DNA of 64,000 nucleotides from Caballeronia sp. Lep1P3 (GCF_022879595.1 NZ_CP084265.1:2480001-2544000), one strand, 5' to 3'. Shown: positions 17,203 through 29,688, counted from the stretch's first letter. The notes: a model not told the origin generated them from the sequence alone. Translations and numbers: made by a program.

Positions 17203-18498
17203 TCAGGCGCTTTCGTCCGCCGTCTTCTGCGCCTTCGGGTCCGGCACGCGTTCGAGCACGGCGGCGAAGAAACCGTCGGTGCCGTGCTTGTGCGGCCACA
17301 GCGAGAGATATTCGCCCGTATCGAGATCGATGCGCTGTTCCGCGAGGACGTCGCGCGCCGGCACGACGCGGAAGTTCGGATGCGTTTCGAGGAACTGCGC
17401 CACGACGCCTTCGTTTTCCGCTTCGAGCATGCTGCACGTCGCGTAGACGAGGCGGCCGCCGGTCTTCACGAGCCGCGCGGCGCTCGCGAGAATCGACACC
17501 TGCTTGGGCGTCAGTTCCGCGACGGTCGCGGGCGATTGCCGCCACTTGAGGTCGGGATTGCGGCGCAACGTGCCGAGACCGGAGCACGGCGCATCGACGA
17601 GCACGCGGTCGATCTTGCCCGCGAGCCGCTTGATCTTCGCGTCGTGCTCGCTGTCGATCAGCACCGGATTCACGTTCGACAGGCCGCTGCGCGCGAGACG
17701 CGGCTTGAGCTTCGCGAGACGCCGGTCGGACACGTCGAACGCGTAGAGCCGGCCCGAGGAGCGCATCATCGCGCCGAGTGCGAGCGTCTTGCCGCCCGCG
17801 CCCGCGCAGAAGTCCACGATCATCTCGCCGCGGCGGGGCGCGACGAGCGAGCACAGCAGCTGGCTGCCCTCGTCCTGCACCTCGATCCAGCCTTCCTGGA
17901 ACGGCGCGAGACGCGTGAGCGCAGGCTTGCCGTCCACGCGGATGCCGAACGGCGCGAACGGCATTTCACCCGCGTCGATGCCGGCGTCGACCAGCGCCTT
18001 CAGCGCGACGTCGCGGCTCGCCTTGATCGGGTTCGCGCGCAAGTCGAGTGGCGCGGGATAGTTGAGCGCGGCGGCGAGCTGCGCAAGCTCCTCGGGCGCG
18101 AAGCGCTTCGCCATCGCGTCGTGAATCCACTGCGGCAGGTTCGTGCGCACGCGCACCGGCAAGCTCGCCGGATCGATCTTCGATACTTGCGACAGCCATT
18201 GGTACTCGTCGGCCGAAACGTGCTGCTTGAGCGCCGTGAGACCGGCGGTCTGCATCAGCCCGAGCAGCGCGAGACGCCGCGCCTGGTTGCCGCTGCCGCT
18301 TTCCGCCAGATGCGAAAACTCCATCTTCCGCCGCAGCACGGCGAACACCGCTTCCGCGATCACGCCGCGCTCGCCGTGGCCGAGCTTCGGATGCGCGCGG
18401 AAAAAGCGGCTCGTCGCGGCATCGGCGGGACCGGCGAAGCGCAGCACGTCCGCCAGCAGCGTTTCAGTTTGACCAATCAGAAATCCATGCAGCCTCAT
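17203..18498 (-). CDS. RsmB/NOP-family RNA m5C methyltransferase
   Basis: From the ATG at 18498 the protein has 431 residues. The SAM-binding motif is FCAGAGGKTLALGAMM, followed by VDAPCSGLGTLRRNPDLKW and YATCSMLEAENE, which carry the release and catalytic cysteines of RNA cytosine-C5 methyltransferases. The N-terminal 150 residues do not look like the NusB-type domain of classical RsmB (Sun), so this is a family relative rather than RsmB itself, which in this group usually lies beside fmt. The ATG overlaps the purN stop by 4 bp (ATGA), which settles the start against a frame beginning at 18531. Its RNA target is unknown. Confidence 0.85.
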   Translation of the reverse strand: MRLHGFLIGQTETLLADVLRFAGPADAATSRFFRAHPKLGHGERGVIAEAVFAVLRRKMEFSHLAESGSGNQARRLALLGLMQTAGLTALKQHVSADEYQWLSQVSKIDPASLPVRVRTNLPQWIHDAMAKRFAPEELAQLAAALNYPAPLDLRANPIKASRDVALKALVDAGIDAGEMPFAPFGIRVDGKPALTRLAPFQEGWIEVQDEGSQLLCSLVAPRRGEMIVDFCAGAGGKTLALGAMMRSSGRLYAFDVSDRRLAKLKPRLARSGLSNVNPVLIDSEHDAKIKRLAGKIDRVLVDAPCSGLGTLRRNPDLKWRQSPATVAELTPKQVSILASAARLVKTGGRLVYATCSMLEAENEGVVAQFLETHPNFRVVPARDVLAEQRIDLDTGEYLSLWPHKHGTDGFFAAVLERVPDPKAQKTADESA

Positions 18499-19145
18499 AC
18501 GCCCTCCCCGGCAATGTCGGCAAAGAGCCATTGCGGCTCAGACGGCGTGAGAGCGACACGTTCGCCCTCGATTGAAAGACGCCCTTCGATAAACCAGCGC
18601 ACCGCGCGCGGGTAGATGATGTGTTCGACGGCCAGCACGCGCGCCGCGAGCGCGGCCGCGTCGTCGCCGGCGATGACCGGCACCGCGCCCTGCGCAATGA
18701 TCGGCCCGTGATCGAGCTTCGCCGTCACGACATGCACGCTTGCGCCATGCACGCGCACGCCGGCGTCGAGCGCCTGCTGATGCGTGCGCAGGCCTGGAAA
18801 GCTCGGCAGCAGCGACGGATGGACATTGAGCATGCGACCGGCGTAGCGTTCCACGAAGGCATCGGTGAGCACGCGCATGAAGCCCGCCAGCACGACGACA
18901 TCGGGTTCGAAGCGGTCGATCGCGCGCGCGAGCGCCGCGTCGAATGCCTCGCGGCCCTCGTATTCGCGATGATCGACCACGACCGTTTCGATGCCATTCG
19001 CCGCCGCAAAGCCGAGTCCCGCGGCATCCGGCCGGTTTGACACGACCGCACGGACGCGCGCCGGCCAGCCTTCGCGCGCGCAGGCGCGCACGACGGCCTC
19101 CATGTTGCTCCCGCGTCCGGAGATCAGAATGACGATTTTTTTCAT
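18495..19145 (-). CDS. purN: Phosphoribosylglycinamide formyltransferase 1
   Basis: PurN transfers a formyl group from 10-formyltetrahydrofolate to GAR in purine synthesis. The 216-aa protein begins MKKIVILISGRGSNMEAVV, with the phosphate-binding GRGSN, and contains VLAGFMRVLTDAFVERYAGRMLNVHPSLLPSFPGL with the catalytic Asn-His and HVVTAKLDHGPII with the catalytic Asp. The stop overlaps the start of the downstream methyltransferase by 4 bp. It is divergent from ribF across about 160 bp. Confidence 0.95.
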   Translation of the reverse strand: MKKIVILISGRGSNMEAVVRACAREGWPARVRAVVSNRPDAAGLGFAAANGIETVVVDHREYEGREAFDAALARAIDRFEPDVVVLAGFMRVLTDAFVERYAGRMLNVHPSLLPSFPGLRTHQQALDAGVRVHGASVHVVTAKLDHGPIIAQGAVPVIAGDDAAALAARVLAVEHIIYPRAVRWFIEGRLSIEGERVALTPSEPQWLFADIAGEGV

Positions 19146-19255
19146 CCGCGGATTTTATCATTCCGGCGACGGCGAAAATCGTGCCAGTGCAGCCGACGCA
19201 AGCCCGCCGCTCATGCCGGCGGCCCGCGCACGTCTGTGCTTGCGCGCGATGCGTT

Positions 19256-19261
19256 TATAAT
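19256..19261 (+). promoter_or_regulatory. Consensus -10 box upstream of ribF
   Basis: A perfect TATAAT lies 45 bp before the preferred ribF start. No good -35 is visible at 16-18 bp (TCTGTG at best). Transcription would start near 19268, which argues against the TTG at 19270 as the start codon. Confidence 0.45.
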
Positions 19262-19305
19262 CGAACGCTTTGCGGCATCAGCCCTCCCACCGACCAACGC
19301 CTATC

Positions 19306-20301
19306 GTGAGAGTCTTCCGCGGCCTCCCCAATGCTGAAAGCCGGGCGCCCTGCGCACTGACCATCGGCAACTTCGATGGTGTCCATCGCGGCCACCAGGC
19401 GCTGCTGGCGCGCGTCCGTGCCGCCGCCGACGCGCGCGGGCTGCCGGTCTGCGTGATGACCTTCGAGCCGCATCCGCGTGAATTCTTCAATCCGGCCGGC
19501 GCGCCGCCGCGCATCGCGATGCTGCGCGACAAGCTCGAAGCGCTGCGCACGAACGGCGTGGATCGCGTGGTCGTCGAGCATTTCAATCACACGTTCGCGA
19601 GCCAGTCGCCGGATACGTTCGTGAAGAACGTCATCGTCGACGGCCTGCACGCGCGCTGGGTCATGGTCGGCGACGACTTCTGCTACGGCGCGAAGCGCGC
19701 GGGCAACTTCGCGTCGCTCAAAAGCGCGGGCGATCATTACGGCTTCGAAGTCGAACAGATGGCGACCGTCGCGCATCCGGACGGCTCGCGCATTTCGTCG
19801 TCGTCGGTGCGCGCGTCGCTCGTCGCGGGAAATCTCGACGCCGCCAACGTCGCGCTCGGGCGTCCGTACATCATCAGCGGCCATGTCGTGCACGGCGCGA
19901 AGCTCGGCCGCGATCTCGGCTTTCCCACGCTCAATCTGCCGATCGCGCACAAGCGCCCGGCGCTCGCGGGCATCTTCGTCGTGCGCGTGCACGGCCTCGC
20001 GAGCGAACCGCTGCCCGCGGTCGCGAGCCTGGGCCTGCGCCCGACCGTCGACGATTCCGGCCGCGTGCTGCTCGAAGTCTTCGTGCTCGACTGGCACGGC
20101 GACGCCTACGGCAAGCTCGTGCGCGTGGAGTTTCTGAAGAAGCTGCGCGACGAGGAAAAGTACGTGGACCTCGAAACGCTGTCGGCCGCCATCGCGAAGG
20201 ATGTCGACAACGCGCGCGCCTATTTCGGCCTGCCGCCCGCGAGCAACGCGGGCAGCCGCGCGTCCGGCTTCGCCATTTCCGCCACCGACCGAATTAGGTA
20301 A
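19306..20301 (+). CDS. ribF: Bifunctional riboflavin kinase/FAD synthetase
   Basis: RibF phosphorylates riboflavin to FMN and adenylates it to FAD. The 331-aa protein from the GTG at 19306 (VRVFRGLPN) has the N-terminal nucleotidyltransferase motif LTIGNFDGVHRGHQALL and SSSSVRASL, and the C-terminal kinase motif GRDLGFPTLNLP with PAVASLGLRPTVDDSGR. An in-frame TTG at 19270 lies only a few bases after the predicted transcription start and would add non-conserved residues. No strong Shine-Dalgarno is visible. ileS follows after 117 bp, and the ribF-ileS-lspA order is common in bacteria. Confidence 0.92.
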   Translation: MRVFRGLPNAESRAPCALTIGNFDGVHRGHQALLARVRAAADARGLPVCVMTFEPHPREFFNPAGAPPRIAMLRDKLEALRTNGVDRVVVEHFNHTFASQSPDTFVKNVIVDGLHARWVMVGDDFCYGAKRAGNFASLKSAGDHYGFEVEQMATVAHPDGSRISSSSVRASLVAGNLDAANVALGRPYIISGHVVHGAKLGRDLGFPTLNLPIAHKRPALAGIFVVRVHGLASEPLPAVASLGLRPTVDDSGRVLLEVFVLDWHGDAYGKLVRVEFLKKLRDEEKYVDLETLSAAIAKDVDNARAYFGLPPASNAGSRASGFAISATDRIR

Positions 20302-20418
20302 GCGCGCGCTGCCGCATCGCCCGATGCGCGTATCGCCCGCTGCCCTCGCCTTCGAATCATCGCGCGCGCGTTTCGAGCCAACCGCCAAGCGCCGTCTACC
20401 GAATTCACCGAGTCACCC

Positions 20419-23250
20419 ATGAGCGACAAGAAAGAGAAAGCCTCCTCGAAGTACCCCGTCAACCTGCTCGACACGCCGTTCCCGATGCGCGGCGATTTGC
20501 CCAAGCGCGAGCCCGCGTGGGTCAAGGAATGGCAGCAGAACAAGATCTACGAGAAGATCCGCGCGGCGTCGAAAGGCCGCAAGAAGTTCATCCTGCACGA
20601 CGGCCCGCCGTATGCGAACGGTGACATCCACCTCGGCCACGCGGTGAACAAGATTCTGAAGGACATGGTCGTCAAGGCGCGCAATCTCGCGGGCTTCGAC
20701 GCCGTCTACGTGCCGGGCTGGGACTGTCACGGCATGCCGATCGAGATCCAGATCGAAAAGCAGTTCGGCAAGACGCTGCCCGCCATCGAAGTGATGCAGA
20801 AGGCGCGCGCTTACGCGAGCGAGCAGATCGAGAAGCAGAAGGTCGGCTTCCGGCGTCTCGGCGTGCTCGGCGACTGGGACAATCCGTACAAGACGATGAA
20901 CTTCGTGAACGAAGCGGGCGAAATCCGCGCGCTCGCGAAGATCATGGAAAAGGGCTTCGTCTTTCGCGGCCTGAAGCCGGTGAACTGGTGCTTCGACTGC
21001 GGCTCGGCGCTCGCGGAAGCGGAAGTCGAATACAAGGACAAGACCGATCCGACCATCGACGTGATGTTCGCGTTCGCGGAACCGGAAAAGACCGCGCAGG
21101 CGTTCGGCCTCGCCGCGCTGCCGAAGGCGGAAGGCGGGATCGTCATCTGGACGACGACGCCGTGGACCATTCCCGCGAACCAGGCGCTCAACGTGCATCC
21201 GGAGATCGAATACGCGCTCGTCGATACACCGCGCGGCTTGCTGATCCTCGCCGCCGAGCGCGTCGAAGCGTGCCTCGCGAACTACGGCTTGCCGGGCGAA
21301 GTCATCGCGACGACGACCGGCGCCAAGCTCGCGAACCTGCGCTTTCATCATCCGCTCGCGGCCGCGCATCCGGGCTACAAGCGCACGTCGCCCGTCTATC
21401 TCGGCGACTACGTGACGACCGAAAGCGGCACGGGCGTCGTGCATTCGTCGCCGGCGTATGGCGTGGAAGACTTCGTGTCGTGCAAGGCGCACGGCATGGC
21501 GGATTCGGACATCATCAACCCGGTGATGGGCGATGGCCGCTACATCGAATCGCTGCCGCTTTTCGGCGGGCTGTCCATCTGGAAGGCGAATCCGGACATC
21601 GTCGAGGCGCTCCGGAACGCCGGCGCGCTCGTGAAGACCGAGAAGTACACGCACAGCTACATGCACTGCTGGCGCCACAAGACGCCGATCATCTATCGCG
21701 CGACGTCGCAATGGTTCGCTGGCATGGACGTCACGCCGAAAGACGGCGGGCGCACGCTGCGCGAGATCGCGCTGGAAGGCGTCGAGAACACGGCGTTCTA
21801 TCCGTCGTGGGGCAAGCAGCGCCTTTACAGCATGATCGCGAACCGGCCGGACTGGACGCTTTCGCGTCAGCGCCAGTGGGGCGTGCCGATGGCGTTCTTC
21901 GTGCACAAGGAAACCGGCGAGCTGCATCCGCGCACGCCGGAATTGCTGGAAGAAGTGGCGAAGCGCGTCGAGGAAGGCGGCATCGAGACGTGGCAATCGC
22001 TCGATCCGCGCGAACTGATCGGCGACGACGCCAACATGTACGAGAAGAACCGCGACACGCTCGACGTCTGGTTCGACTCCGGCACGACGCACTGGCACGT
22101 GCTGCGCGGCTCGCACAAGGACGACCTGCAATTCCCGGCCGACCTGTATCTGGAAGGCTCGGACCAGCATCGCGGCTGGTTCCATTCGTCGCTGCTCACG
22201 GCGTCGATGCTCGATGGCCGCCCGCCCTACGACGCGCTCCTCACGCACGGCTTCACCGTCGATGGCGAAGGCCGCAAGATGTCGAAGTCGCTCGGCAATG
22301 GCGTCGATCCGCACGAAGTGGCGAACCGCCTCGGCGCGGAAATCATCCGCTTGTGGATTGCATCGACGGACTATTCCGGCGAACTCGCGATCTCCGAGGA
22401 AATCCTGAAGCGCGTGACGGAAACGTATCGCCGTATCCGCAATACGCTGCGGTTTCTGCTCGCGAACCTGTCGGACTTCGACTTCGACAAGAACGCGCTG
22501 CCGGTGTCGGAGTGGCTCGAAATCGACCGTTACGCGATCGCGCTCACGCGCAATCTGCAAGACGACGCGCTCGCGCACTACGAGAAGTACGAGTTCCATC
22601 CGGTCGTCGCCAAAATCGCGACGTTCTGCTCGGAAGACCTGGGCGGCTTCTATCTCGACGTGCTGAAGGACCGTCTCTACACGACGAAGCCCGATTCGCG
22701 CGAACGCCGCAGCGCGCAGACCGCGCTCTTTCATATCGCGCACGGATTGCTGCGGCTCGTCGCGCCGTATCTCTCGTTCACGGCGGAAGAAGCGTACAAA
22801 GTGCTGAAGCCGGGTCAGGAAACGATCTTCGCCGAAGTCTTCGCGGCCTATCCGGACATCGCGAATTCGGGCGAACTGCTCGACAAATGGACGCTGATTC
22901 GCTCCGCGCGCAGCGACGTGACGAAGGCGCTCGAAGAAGCGCGCACGGCGAACCTGATCGGTTCGTCGTTGCAGGCGGAAGTCGTCGTGCGCGCGAGCGG
23001 CGCGCGCTACGACGCGCTCGCGAGTCTCGGCGACGCGCTGCATTTCGTGCTCATCACGTCGCAGGCGAGCGTCGAGCGCGTGGCGGGCGAAGCGGAAGAA
23101 GGCGTCGACGTGACCGCGTCCAGCTACATGAAGTGCGAGCGCTGCTGGCACTACTGCGCGGACGTCGGCTCGCACGCGGATCATCCGGGCTTGTGCGGCC
23201 GCTGCTTCTCGAACCTCTTCGGCGCCGGCGAAACGCGAGGCGCAGCATAA
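20419..23250 (+). CDS. ileS: Isoleucyl-tRNA synthetase
   Basis: IleRS charges tRNA-Ile and edits misactivated valine. The 943-aa class I synthetase has the HIGH-type motif [13 protein letters not shown], the [14 protein letters not shown] editing-domain start (CP1), the KMSKSLGNG loop and a C-terminal zinc finger with CERCWHYC and CGRC. This is the bacterial type 1 enzyme, usually sensitive to mupirocin; resistance cannot be judged here. The stop is immediately followed by the lspA ATG. Confidence 0.98.
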   Translation: MSDKKEKASSKYPVNLLDTPFPMRGDLPKREPAWVKEWQQNKIYEKIRAASKGRKKFILHDGPPYANGDIHLGHAVNKILKDMVVKARNLAGFDAVYVPGWDCHGMPIEIQIEKQFGKTLPAIEVMQKARAYASEQIEKQKVGFRRLGVLGDWDNPYKTMNFVNEAGEIRALAKIMEKGFVFRGLKPVNWCFDCGSALAEAEVEYKDKTDPTIDVMFAFAEPEKTAQAFGLAALPKAEGGIVIWTTTPWTIPANQALNVHPEIEYALVDTPRGLLILAAERVEACLANYGLPGEVIATTTGAKLANLRFHHPLAAAHPGYKRTSPVYLGDYVTTESGTGVVHSSPAYGVEDFVSCKAHGMADSDIINPVMGDGRYIESLPLFGGLSIWKANPDIVEALRNAGALVKTEKYTHSYMHCWRHKTPIIYRATSQWFAGMDVTPKDGGRTLREIALEGVENTAFYPSWGKQRLYSMIANRPDWTLSRQRQWGVPMAFFVHKETGELHPRTPELLEEVAKRVEEGGIETWQSLDPRELIGDDANMYEKNRDTLDVWFDSGTTHWHVLRGSHKDDLQFPADLYLEGSDQHRGWFHSSLLTASMLDGRPPYDALLTHGFTVDGEGRKMSKSLGNGVDPHEVANRLGAEIIRLWIASTDYSGELAISEEILKRVTETYRRIRNTLRFLLANLSDFDFDKNALPVSEWLEIDRYAIALTRNLQDDALAHYEKYEFHPVVAKIATFCSEDLGGFYLDVLKDRLYTTKPDSRERRSAQTALFHIAHGLLRLVAPYLSFTAEEAYKVLKPGQETIFAEVFAAYPDIANSGELLDKWTLIRSARSDVTKALEEARTANLIGSSLQAEVVVRASGARYDALASLGDALHFVLITSQASVERVAGEAEEGVDVTASSYMKCERCWHYCADVGSHADHPGLCGRCFSNLFGAGETRGAA

Positions 23251-23757
23251 ATGGCCAAGACGATGGTGAAACAACGCTCGTCGAGCGGATCGCTCGCACC
23301 CTGGATCGGCGTCGCGCTGATCGTCATCCTGTTCGATCAGTTGACGAAGATCGCAGTGCAGAAGACGTTCGCCTATGGCGAGCCGCACGCGCTCGCGCCG
23401 TTCTTCAACCTGCTGCTCGTCTATAACCGCGGCGCGGCGTTCAGCTTCCTCGCGGCGGCGGGCGGCTGGCAGCGCTGGGCGTTCACCGCGCTCGGCGTCG
23501 TCGCGGCGGCCGTGATCTGCTATCTGCTCAAGAAGCATTCGGCGCAGCGCCTCTTCTGCACGGCGCTCGCGCTCATCATGGGCGGCGCGATCGGCAACGT
23601 GATCGACCGCCTCGCGTATGGTCACGTCATCGACTTCCTCGATTTTCATGCGCGCGCCTGGCACTGGCCGGCGTTCAATCTCGCGGACAGCGCGATCACC
23701 GTCGGCGCCGTGCTGCTGGTGTTCGACGAACTGCGGCGCGTGCGCGGCTCGAAGTGA
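23251..23757 (+). CDS. lspA: Lipoprotein signal peptidase (signal peptidase II)
   Basis: LspA cleaves the signal peptide of diacylglyceryl-modified prolipoproteins in the inner membrane. The 168-aa protein has four hydrophobic segments, the two catalytic aspartates in [15 protein letters not shown] and [11 protein letters not shown], and the [10 protein letters not shown] motif. It starts with no gap after ileS, so its translation is likely coupled. The LivK-like lipoprotein in this window is one plausible client. Confidence 0.97.
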   Translation: MAKTMVKQRSSSGSLAPWIGVALIVILFDQLTKIAVQKTFAYGEPHALAPFFNLLLVYNRGAAFSFLAAAGGWQRWAFTALGVVAAAVICYLLKKHSAQRLFCTALALIMGGAIGNVIDRLAYGHVIDFLDFHARAWHWPAFNLADSAITVGAVLLVFDELRRVRGSK

Positions 23758-23765
23758 TGTTTTTG

Positions 23766-23798
23766 GCGCGGCCCCTTCGAGGCGCCGCGCTTTTTTTT
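23766..23798 (+). terminator. Intrinsic terminator after lspA
   Basis: GCGCGGC (23766-23772) pairs with GCCGCGC (23784-23790), followed by eight Ts. It separates ileS-lspA from coaBC. Confidence 0.88.
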
Positions 23799-23812
23799 GC
23801 GACGGAGGCAAG

Positions 23813-25021
23813 TTGGAACTCGCAGGCAAACATCTCGTTCTCGGACTGACGGGCGGCATCGCGTGCTACAAGATCGCGGAACTCACGCGCCTTTTGACGA
23901 AGGCGGGCGCGACCGTGCAGATCGTGATGACCGAAGCCGCGACGCAGTTCATCACGCCCGTCACGATGCAGGCGCTGTCGGGCCGTCCCGTCTACGTTTC
24001 GCAGTGGGATGCGCGCATGCCGAACAACATGCCGCACATCGACTTGTCGCGCGAGGCGGATGCGATCGTCATTGCGCCCGCTTCCACCGACTTCATCGCG
24101 AAGCTCGCGCACGGCATGTGCGACGACCTGCTCTCGACGCTTTGCATCGCGCGCGATTGCCCGCTGCTCGTCGTGCCCGCGATGAATCGCCAGATGTGGC
24201 AACACCCGGCGACGCAGCGCAACGTCGCGCAGATTCGCGCGGACGGCGTCGAAGTGCTGGGCCCGGATTCCGGCTCGCAGGCGTGCGGCGAAGTAGGCGA
24301 CGGCCGCATGATCGAGCCGGAAGCCGCGTTCGAAGCCATCTGCGCGTTCTTCCAGCCGAAGATTCTGCGCGGTCAGCGCGTGCTGATCACGGCCGGCCCG
24401 ACGTTCGAGCCGCTCGATCCGGTGCGCGGCATCACGAATCGCTCGTCGGGGAAAATGGGCTTCGCGCTCGCGCGCGCGGCGGCTCAGGCGGGCGCTGACG
24501 TGCATCTCGTGGCCGGGCCGGTTGCGCTCGCGACGCCGTGGGGCGTGTTTCGCGAAGACGTGCAGACCGCGCTTCAGATGCACGACGCCGTGATGCAGGC
24601 CACGCCCGATGCGGACATCTTCATCGCGGTGGCGGCGGTCGCGGACTGGCGCGTCGATCACGCGAGCGAGCACAAGATCAAGAAGGCGGCGGGCCAGCCG
24701 TTGCCGGCGTTCGAGTTCGTCGAGAATCCGGACATTCTCGCAACGGTCGCGAATCTGCCGAATCCGCCGTATTGCGTCGGCTTCGCGGCGGAAAGCGGCG
24801 ACCTCGAATTGCACGGCGAGGAGAAGCGCAAGCGCAAGAATGTGCCGCTGCTGATCGGCAATCTCGGGCCGCTGACGTTTGGCCGCGACGACAACGAAGT
24901 CGTCCTCTTCGAGGCTTCGGGTGCGACGCCGTTGCCGCGCGCGGACAAGCAGACGCTCGCGCGCGCGCTCATCGCGGAGATCGCCAAACGCGCGCCGAGC
25001 GGCGGCACGCTCTTTTCCTGA
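23813..25021 (+). CDS. coaBC: Bifunctional phosphopantothenoylcysteine decarboxylase/phosphopantothenate-cysteine ligase
   Basis: CoaBC adds cysteine to 4'-phosphopantothenate and decarboxylates the product in CoA synthesis. The N-terminal flavoprotein part has LGLTGGIACYK, DLSREADAIVIAPAS and the PAMNRQMW motif of the decarboxylase. The C-terminal ligase has ITAGPTFEPLDPVRGITNRSSGKMG and AAVADWR. From the TTG at 23813 it has 402 residues; GGAGG lies only 4 bp before the TTG, and the resulting LELAGKHLVLG matches the family N-terminus. Upstream frame sequence overlaps lspA and the terminator and was rejected. No promoter was identified in the 20-bp gap after the terminator. Confidence 0.93.
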   Translation: MELAGKHLVLGLTGGIACYKIAELTRLLTKAGATVQIVMTEAATQFITPVTMQALSGRPVYVSQWDARMPNNMPHIDLSREADAIVIAPASTDFIAKLAHGMCDDLLSTLCIARDCPLLVVPAMNRQMWQHPATQRNVAQIRADGVEVLGPDSGSQACGEVGDGRMIEPEAAFEAICAFFQPKILRGQRVLITAGPTFEPLDPVRGITNRSSGKMGFALARAAAQAGADVHLVAGPVALATPWGVFREDVQTALQMHDAVMQATPDADIFIAVAAVADWRVDHASEHKIKKAAGQPLPAFEFVENPDILATVANLPNPPYCVGFAAESGDLELHGEEKRKRKNVPLLIGNLGPLTFGRDDNEVVLFEASGATPLPRADKQTLARALIAEIAKRAPSGGTLFS

Positions 25022-25028
25022 GCGCCTC

Positions 25029-26036
25029 ATGACGAAGCTATCGGTTCTCGACCAGACGCCGGTCATCCACGGCCACACGACGGCGGACGCCATCGCCGCG
25101 ACGCTCGACCTTGCGCAACTCGCCGACGACCTCGGCTACACGCGCTACTGGTGCGCGGAACATCACGGCTTGCATGGCGTGTCCAATCCGTGTCCGGAAG
25201 TGATGCTCGCGCGCATCGGCAGTCTCACGAAGCGCATTCGTATCGGCTCGGGCGGCGTGATGCTGCCGTATTACTCGTCGTTCAAGGTCGCGGAACAGTT
25301 TCTGATGCTCGAAGCGCTGTTTCCGAACCGCGTCGATCTGGGCGTCGGGCGCGCGCCCGGCGGCGACATGCGAACGGCGCAGGCGGTCGCGGCGGGTTCG
25401 TATAATCGCGGCGACGTCTTCCCGCACCAAGTCGCTGAACTCATCGCCCTCTTCGACGGCAAGATTCCCGACGATTCGCTCGCCAAAGGCGTGCTGCTTC
25501 AGCCGCACATCGACACGCGTCCCGAACTGTGGATGCTCGGATCGAGCGAATTCGGCGGCCTGCTTGCGGCGCAACTCGGCATTCGCTTCGCGTTCGCGCA
25601 TTTCATCAACGCGCAGTATGGGCATCGCGTGGCCGAGGCGTATCGCGAGCGGTTCACGGCGGGCCACGAAGACAAACCGTATCTCGCGGCTGCCGTCTTC
25701 GCCATCTGCGCGGATACCGACGAAGAAGCGCAGGCGCTCGAAAAAGCCGTCGATCTGCGTCGCGTGCAGATGGCGTATGGACTGAACCAGCCGATTCCGT
25801 CGATTGCGCAAGGGCTCGCGCAGCACTACGGCGAGCGCGAACGCGCGGTCATCGCGCATGAGAAAGCGCGCAGCATCATCGGCACGCCCGAGCGCGTGAC
25901 CGAGAAGCTGCACGCATTGCAGGAACAATTCGATGCCGACGAGCTGATCGTCCTGACGGTCGCCGGCAGCTACGCCGCACGCACGCGGTCCTATGAACTT
26001 CTCGCCGATGCCTTCGCGCTCGGCCAATCCGCCTGA
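25029..26036 (+). CDS. Luciferase-like (LLM class) flavin-dependent monooxygenase
   Basis: The 335-aa protein starts [17 protein letters not shown] and contains [35 protein letters not shown] and [16 protein letters not shown]. These are the family hallmarks of alkanal-monooxygenase-like proteins of the MsnO8/YhbW group. It probably uses reduced FMN or F420-like flavin to oxidise an unknown substrate. The ATG lies 7 bp after the coaBC stop and the stop lies 2 bp before dut, so it is embedded in a coaBC-LLM-dut unit, which seems a passenger association rather than a pathway. The exact substrate is unknown. Confidence 0.85.
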   Translation: MTKLSVLDQTPVIHGHTTADAIAATLDLAQLADDLGYTRYWCAEHHGLHGVSNPCPEVMLARIGSLTKRIRIGSGGVMLPYYSSFKVAEQFLMLEALFPNRVDLGVGRAPGGDMRTAQAVAAGSYNRGDVFPHQVAELIALFDGKIPDDSLAKGVLLQPHIDTRPELWMLGSSEFGGLLAAQLGIRFAFAHFINAQYGHRVAEAYRERFTAGHEDKPYLAAAVFAICADTDEEAQALEKAVDLRRVQMAYGLNQPIPSIAQGLAQHYGERERAVIAHEKARSIIGTPERVTEKLHALQEQFDADELIVLTVAGSYAARTRSYELLADAFALGQSA

Positions 26037-26038
26037 CC

Positions 26039-26485
26039 ATGAAACTCGACGTCAAGATTCTCGACCCGCGCATGCGCGACTATCTGCCCGCCTACGCGAC
26101 GCCCGGCAGCGCGGGCCTCGACCTTCGCGCGTGTCTCGATGCGCCGCTCGTCATCGAGCCGCATCAGACGGTGCTCGTGCCGACCGGCCTCGCCATCCAT
26201 CTCGCCGATCCCGGCTACGCCGCGCTCATTCTGCCGCGATCGGGCCTCGGCCATAAGCACGGCATCGTGCTGGGCAATCTCGTCGGGCTGATCGATTCTG
26301 ATTATCAAGGTCAGTTGATGGTCTCGACGTGGAATCGCGGCGATACCGCATTCACGCTCAACCCGATGGAACGGCTCGCGCAGCTGGTGATCGTGCCGGT
26401 CGTGCAGGCGCAGTTCAATATCGTCGATGAGTTCGACGCAAGCGAGCGCGGCACGGGCGGGTTCGGCAGTACCGGAAAGCACTGA
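26039..26485 (+). CDS. dut: dUTP diphosphatase
   Basis: Dut hydrolyses dUTP to dUMP, keeping uracil out of DNA and feeding thymidylate synthesis. The 148-aa trimeric-type enzyme has all five motifs: [18 protein letters not shown] (PRSGLG), [20 protein letters not shown] and the C-terminal [11 protein letters not shown] that closes over the active site. The start is 2 bp after the monooxygenase stop. A bidirectional terminator follows. Confidence 0.96.
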   Translation: MKLDVKILDPRMRDYLPAYATPGSAGLDLRACLDAPLVIEPHQTVLVPTGLAIHLADPGYAALILPRSGLGHKHGIVLGNLVGLIDSDYQGQLMVSTWNRGDTAFTLNPMERLAQLVIVPVVQAQFNIVDEFDASERGTGGFGSTGKH

Positions 26486-26502
26486 GCTTCTTCGAGGCGA
26501 AA

Positions 26503-26538
26503 AAAAACGGCGCGGGTTTTGCAACCCGCGCCGTTTTT
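26503..26538. terminator. Bidirectional terminator between dut and clpA
   Basis: A 16-bp perfect stem (26503-26518 with 26523-26538, core ACGGCGCGGGTT) has a four-base loop. A runs and T runs on both sides let it serve both convergent genes. Confidence 0.95.
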
Positions 26539-26556
26539 CATTCAAGCACTGAACCG

Positions 26557-28856
<2,300 letters not shown>

Positions 28857-28860
<4 letters not shown>

Positions 28861-29171
28861 GCTTCCTCCATCACGCACTGCAGCGGGTGTCCCGCTTGCC
28901 GTGCATGGCTAACGACTTGCTCAACTTTGGTCGACGCGATATCCCGCGTATAGACCCCACAAACTCCCCTGCCCTCGCGATGAACCTTCAGCATGATCTG
29001 CGTCGCAGTCTCACGATCTTTATTGAAGTATTCCTGCACGACCATCACGACGAATTCCATCGGCGTGAAGTCGTCATTCAGCAGCACCACTTTGTACATC
29101 GACGGCTTCTTGAGCTTCTGCTCCTGCCGCTCCAGTACCGTGCCATCCTGCTTGTTGGGATTTATCGCCAT
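28857..29171 (-). CDS. clpS: ATP-dependent Clp protease adaptor ClpS
   Basis: ClpS delivers N-degron substrates to ClpAP. The 104-aa protein has an unstructured N-terminus, [21 protein letters not shown] with the NDD..PMEFV residues that bind the N-terminal amino acid, and [20 protein letters not shown]. It is the first gene of the clpSA unit and is divergent from the cold-shock gene. Confidence 0.97.
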
Positions 29172-29518
29172 ACACCCATTCTAAACAACACGGTCGCCCC
29201 CGCAATTGCCGCTCCAGCATCGGCCAGCCGGCCGCAGTGTCAGGGCTGAAAACGCGCGCTGCGCAGCGACCGTCCATCGAATCCTGCCGGCGCCCAAACT
29301 GTTGGCGCGGCCCGCTTGCACCTCGTCGAATCCAGTATCGCACAGCTTCAAAAAAAACAAACCGCACCACCGTGGCGGGCGGCGGGGCGTAGCACACACG
29401 TGAGACGATTATGCGACTTTTCAAGATGACTTGCTTGGACGGCGGCGCACACGCAAAGCAGGAATTACCCTACGAATGCGGTCTATGCAACGAGCATAAC
29501 GACCATCCCAAAAATTCC
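29172..29518. other. Intergenic region between clpS and the cspA promoter
   Basis: About 350 bp with no recognisable gene. It must hold the clpSA promoter on the minus strand. An open frame from 29411 runs on into the cold-shock gene in another frame and shows no recognisable domain, so it was not called. Confidence 0.55.
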
Positions 29519-29547
29519 TTGACACTCGATTTAAGAGATTTAACAAT
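29519..29547 (+). promoter_or_regulatory. Promoter of the cold-shock gene
   Basis: A perfect -35 TTGACA (29519-29524) is followed after 17 bp by AACAAT (29542-29547), a 4-of-6 -10. Transcription from about 29554 would give a leader of roughly 135 nt before the ATG, similar to the long leaders of cspA-family genes. Confidence 0.6.
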
Positions 29548-29688
29548 CAAACTGGCACTTTTTTCCGGGGGCCTCCGGGCAAAAAGGCCGAGGGGAGCTA
29601 GTGAGGAGGGGGCGGTTCGCTTGTGGGGCGAGCCGTCGAGCTTTTCGAGCGTGCTCGGGTTGCGACGAGAGTTAGAGGGGAAGTACGA

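Noticed and set aside
20413..23859. A 1148-residue open frame on the minus strand
   Set aside because: It is antisense to ileS-lspA and beyond, rich in Arg/Ala/Asp repeats, and typical of shadow frames in high-GC coding DNA.
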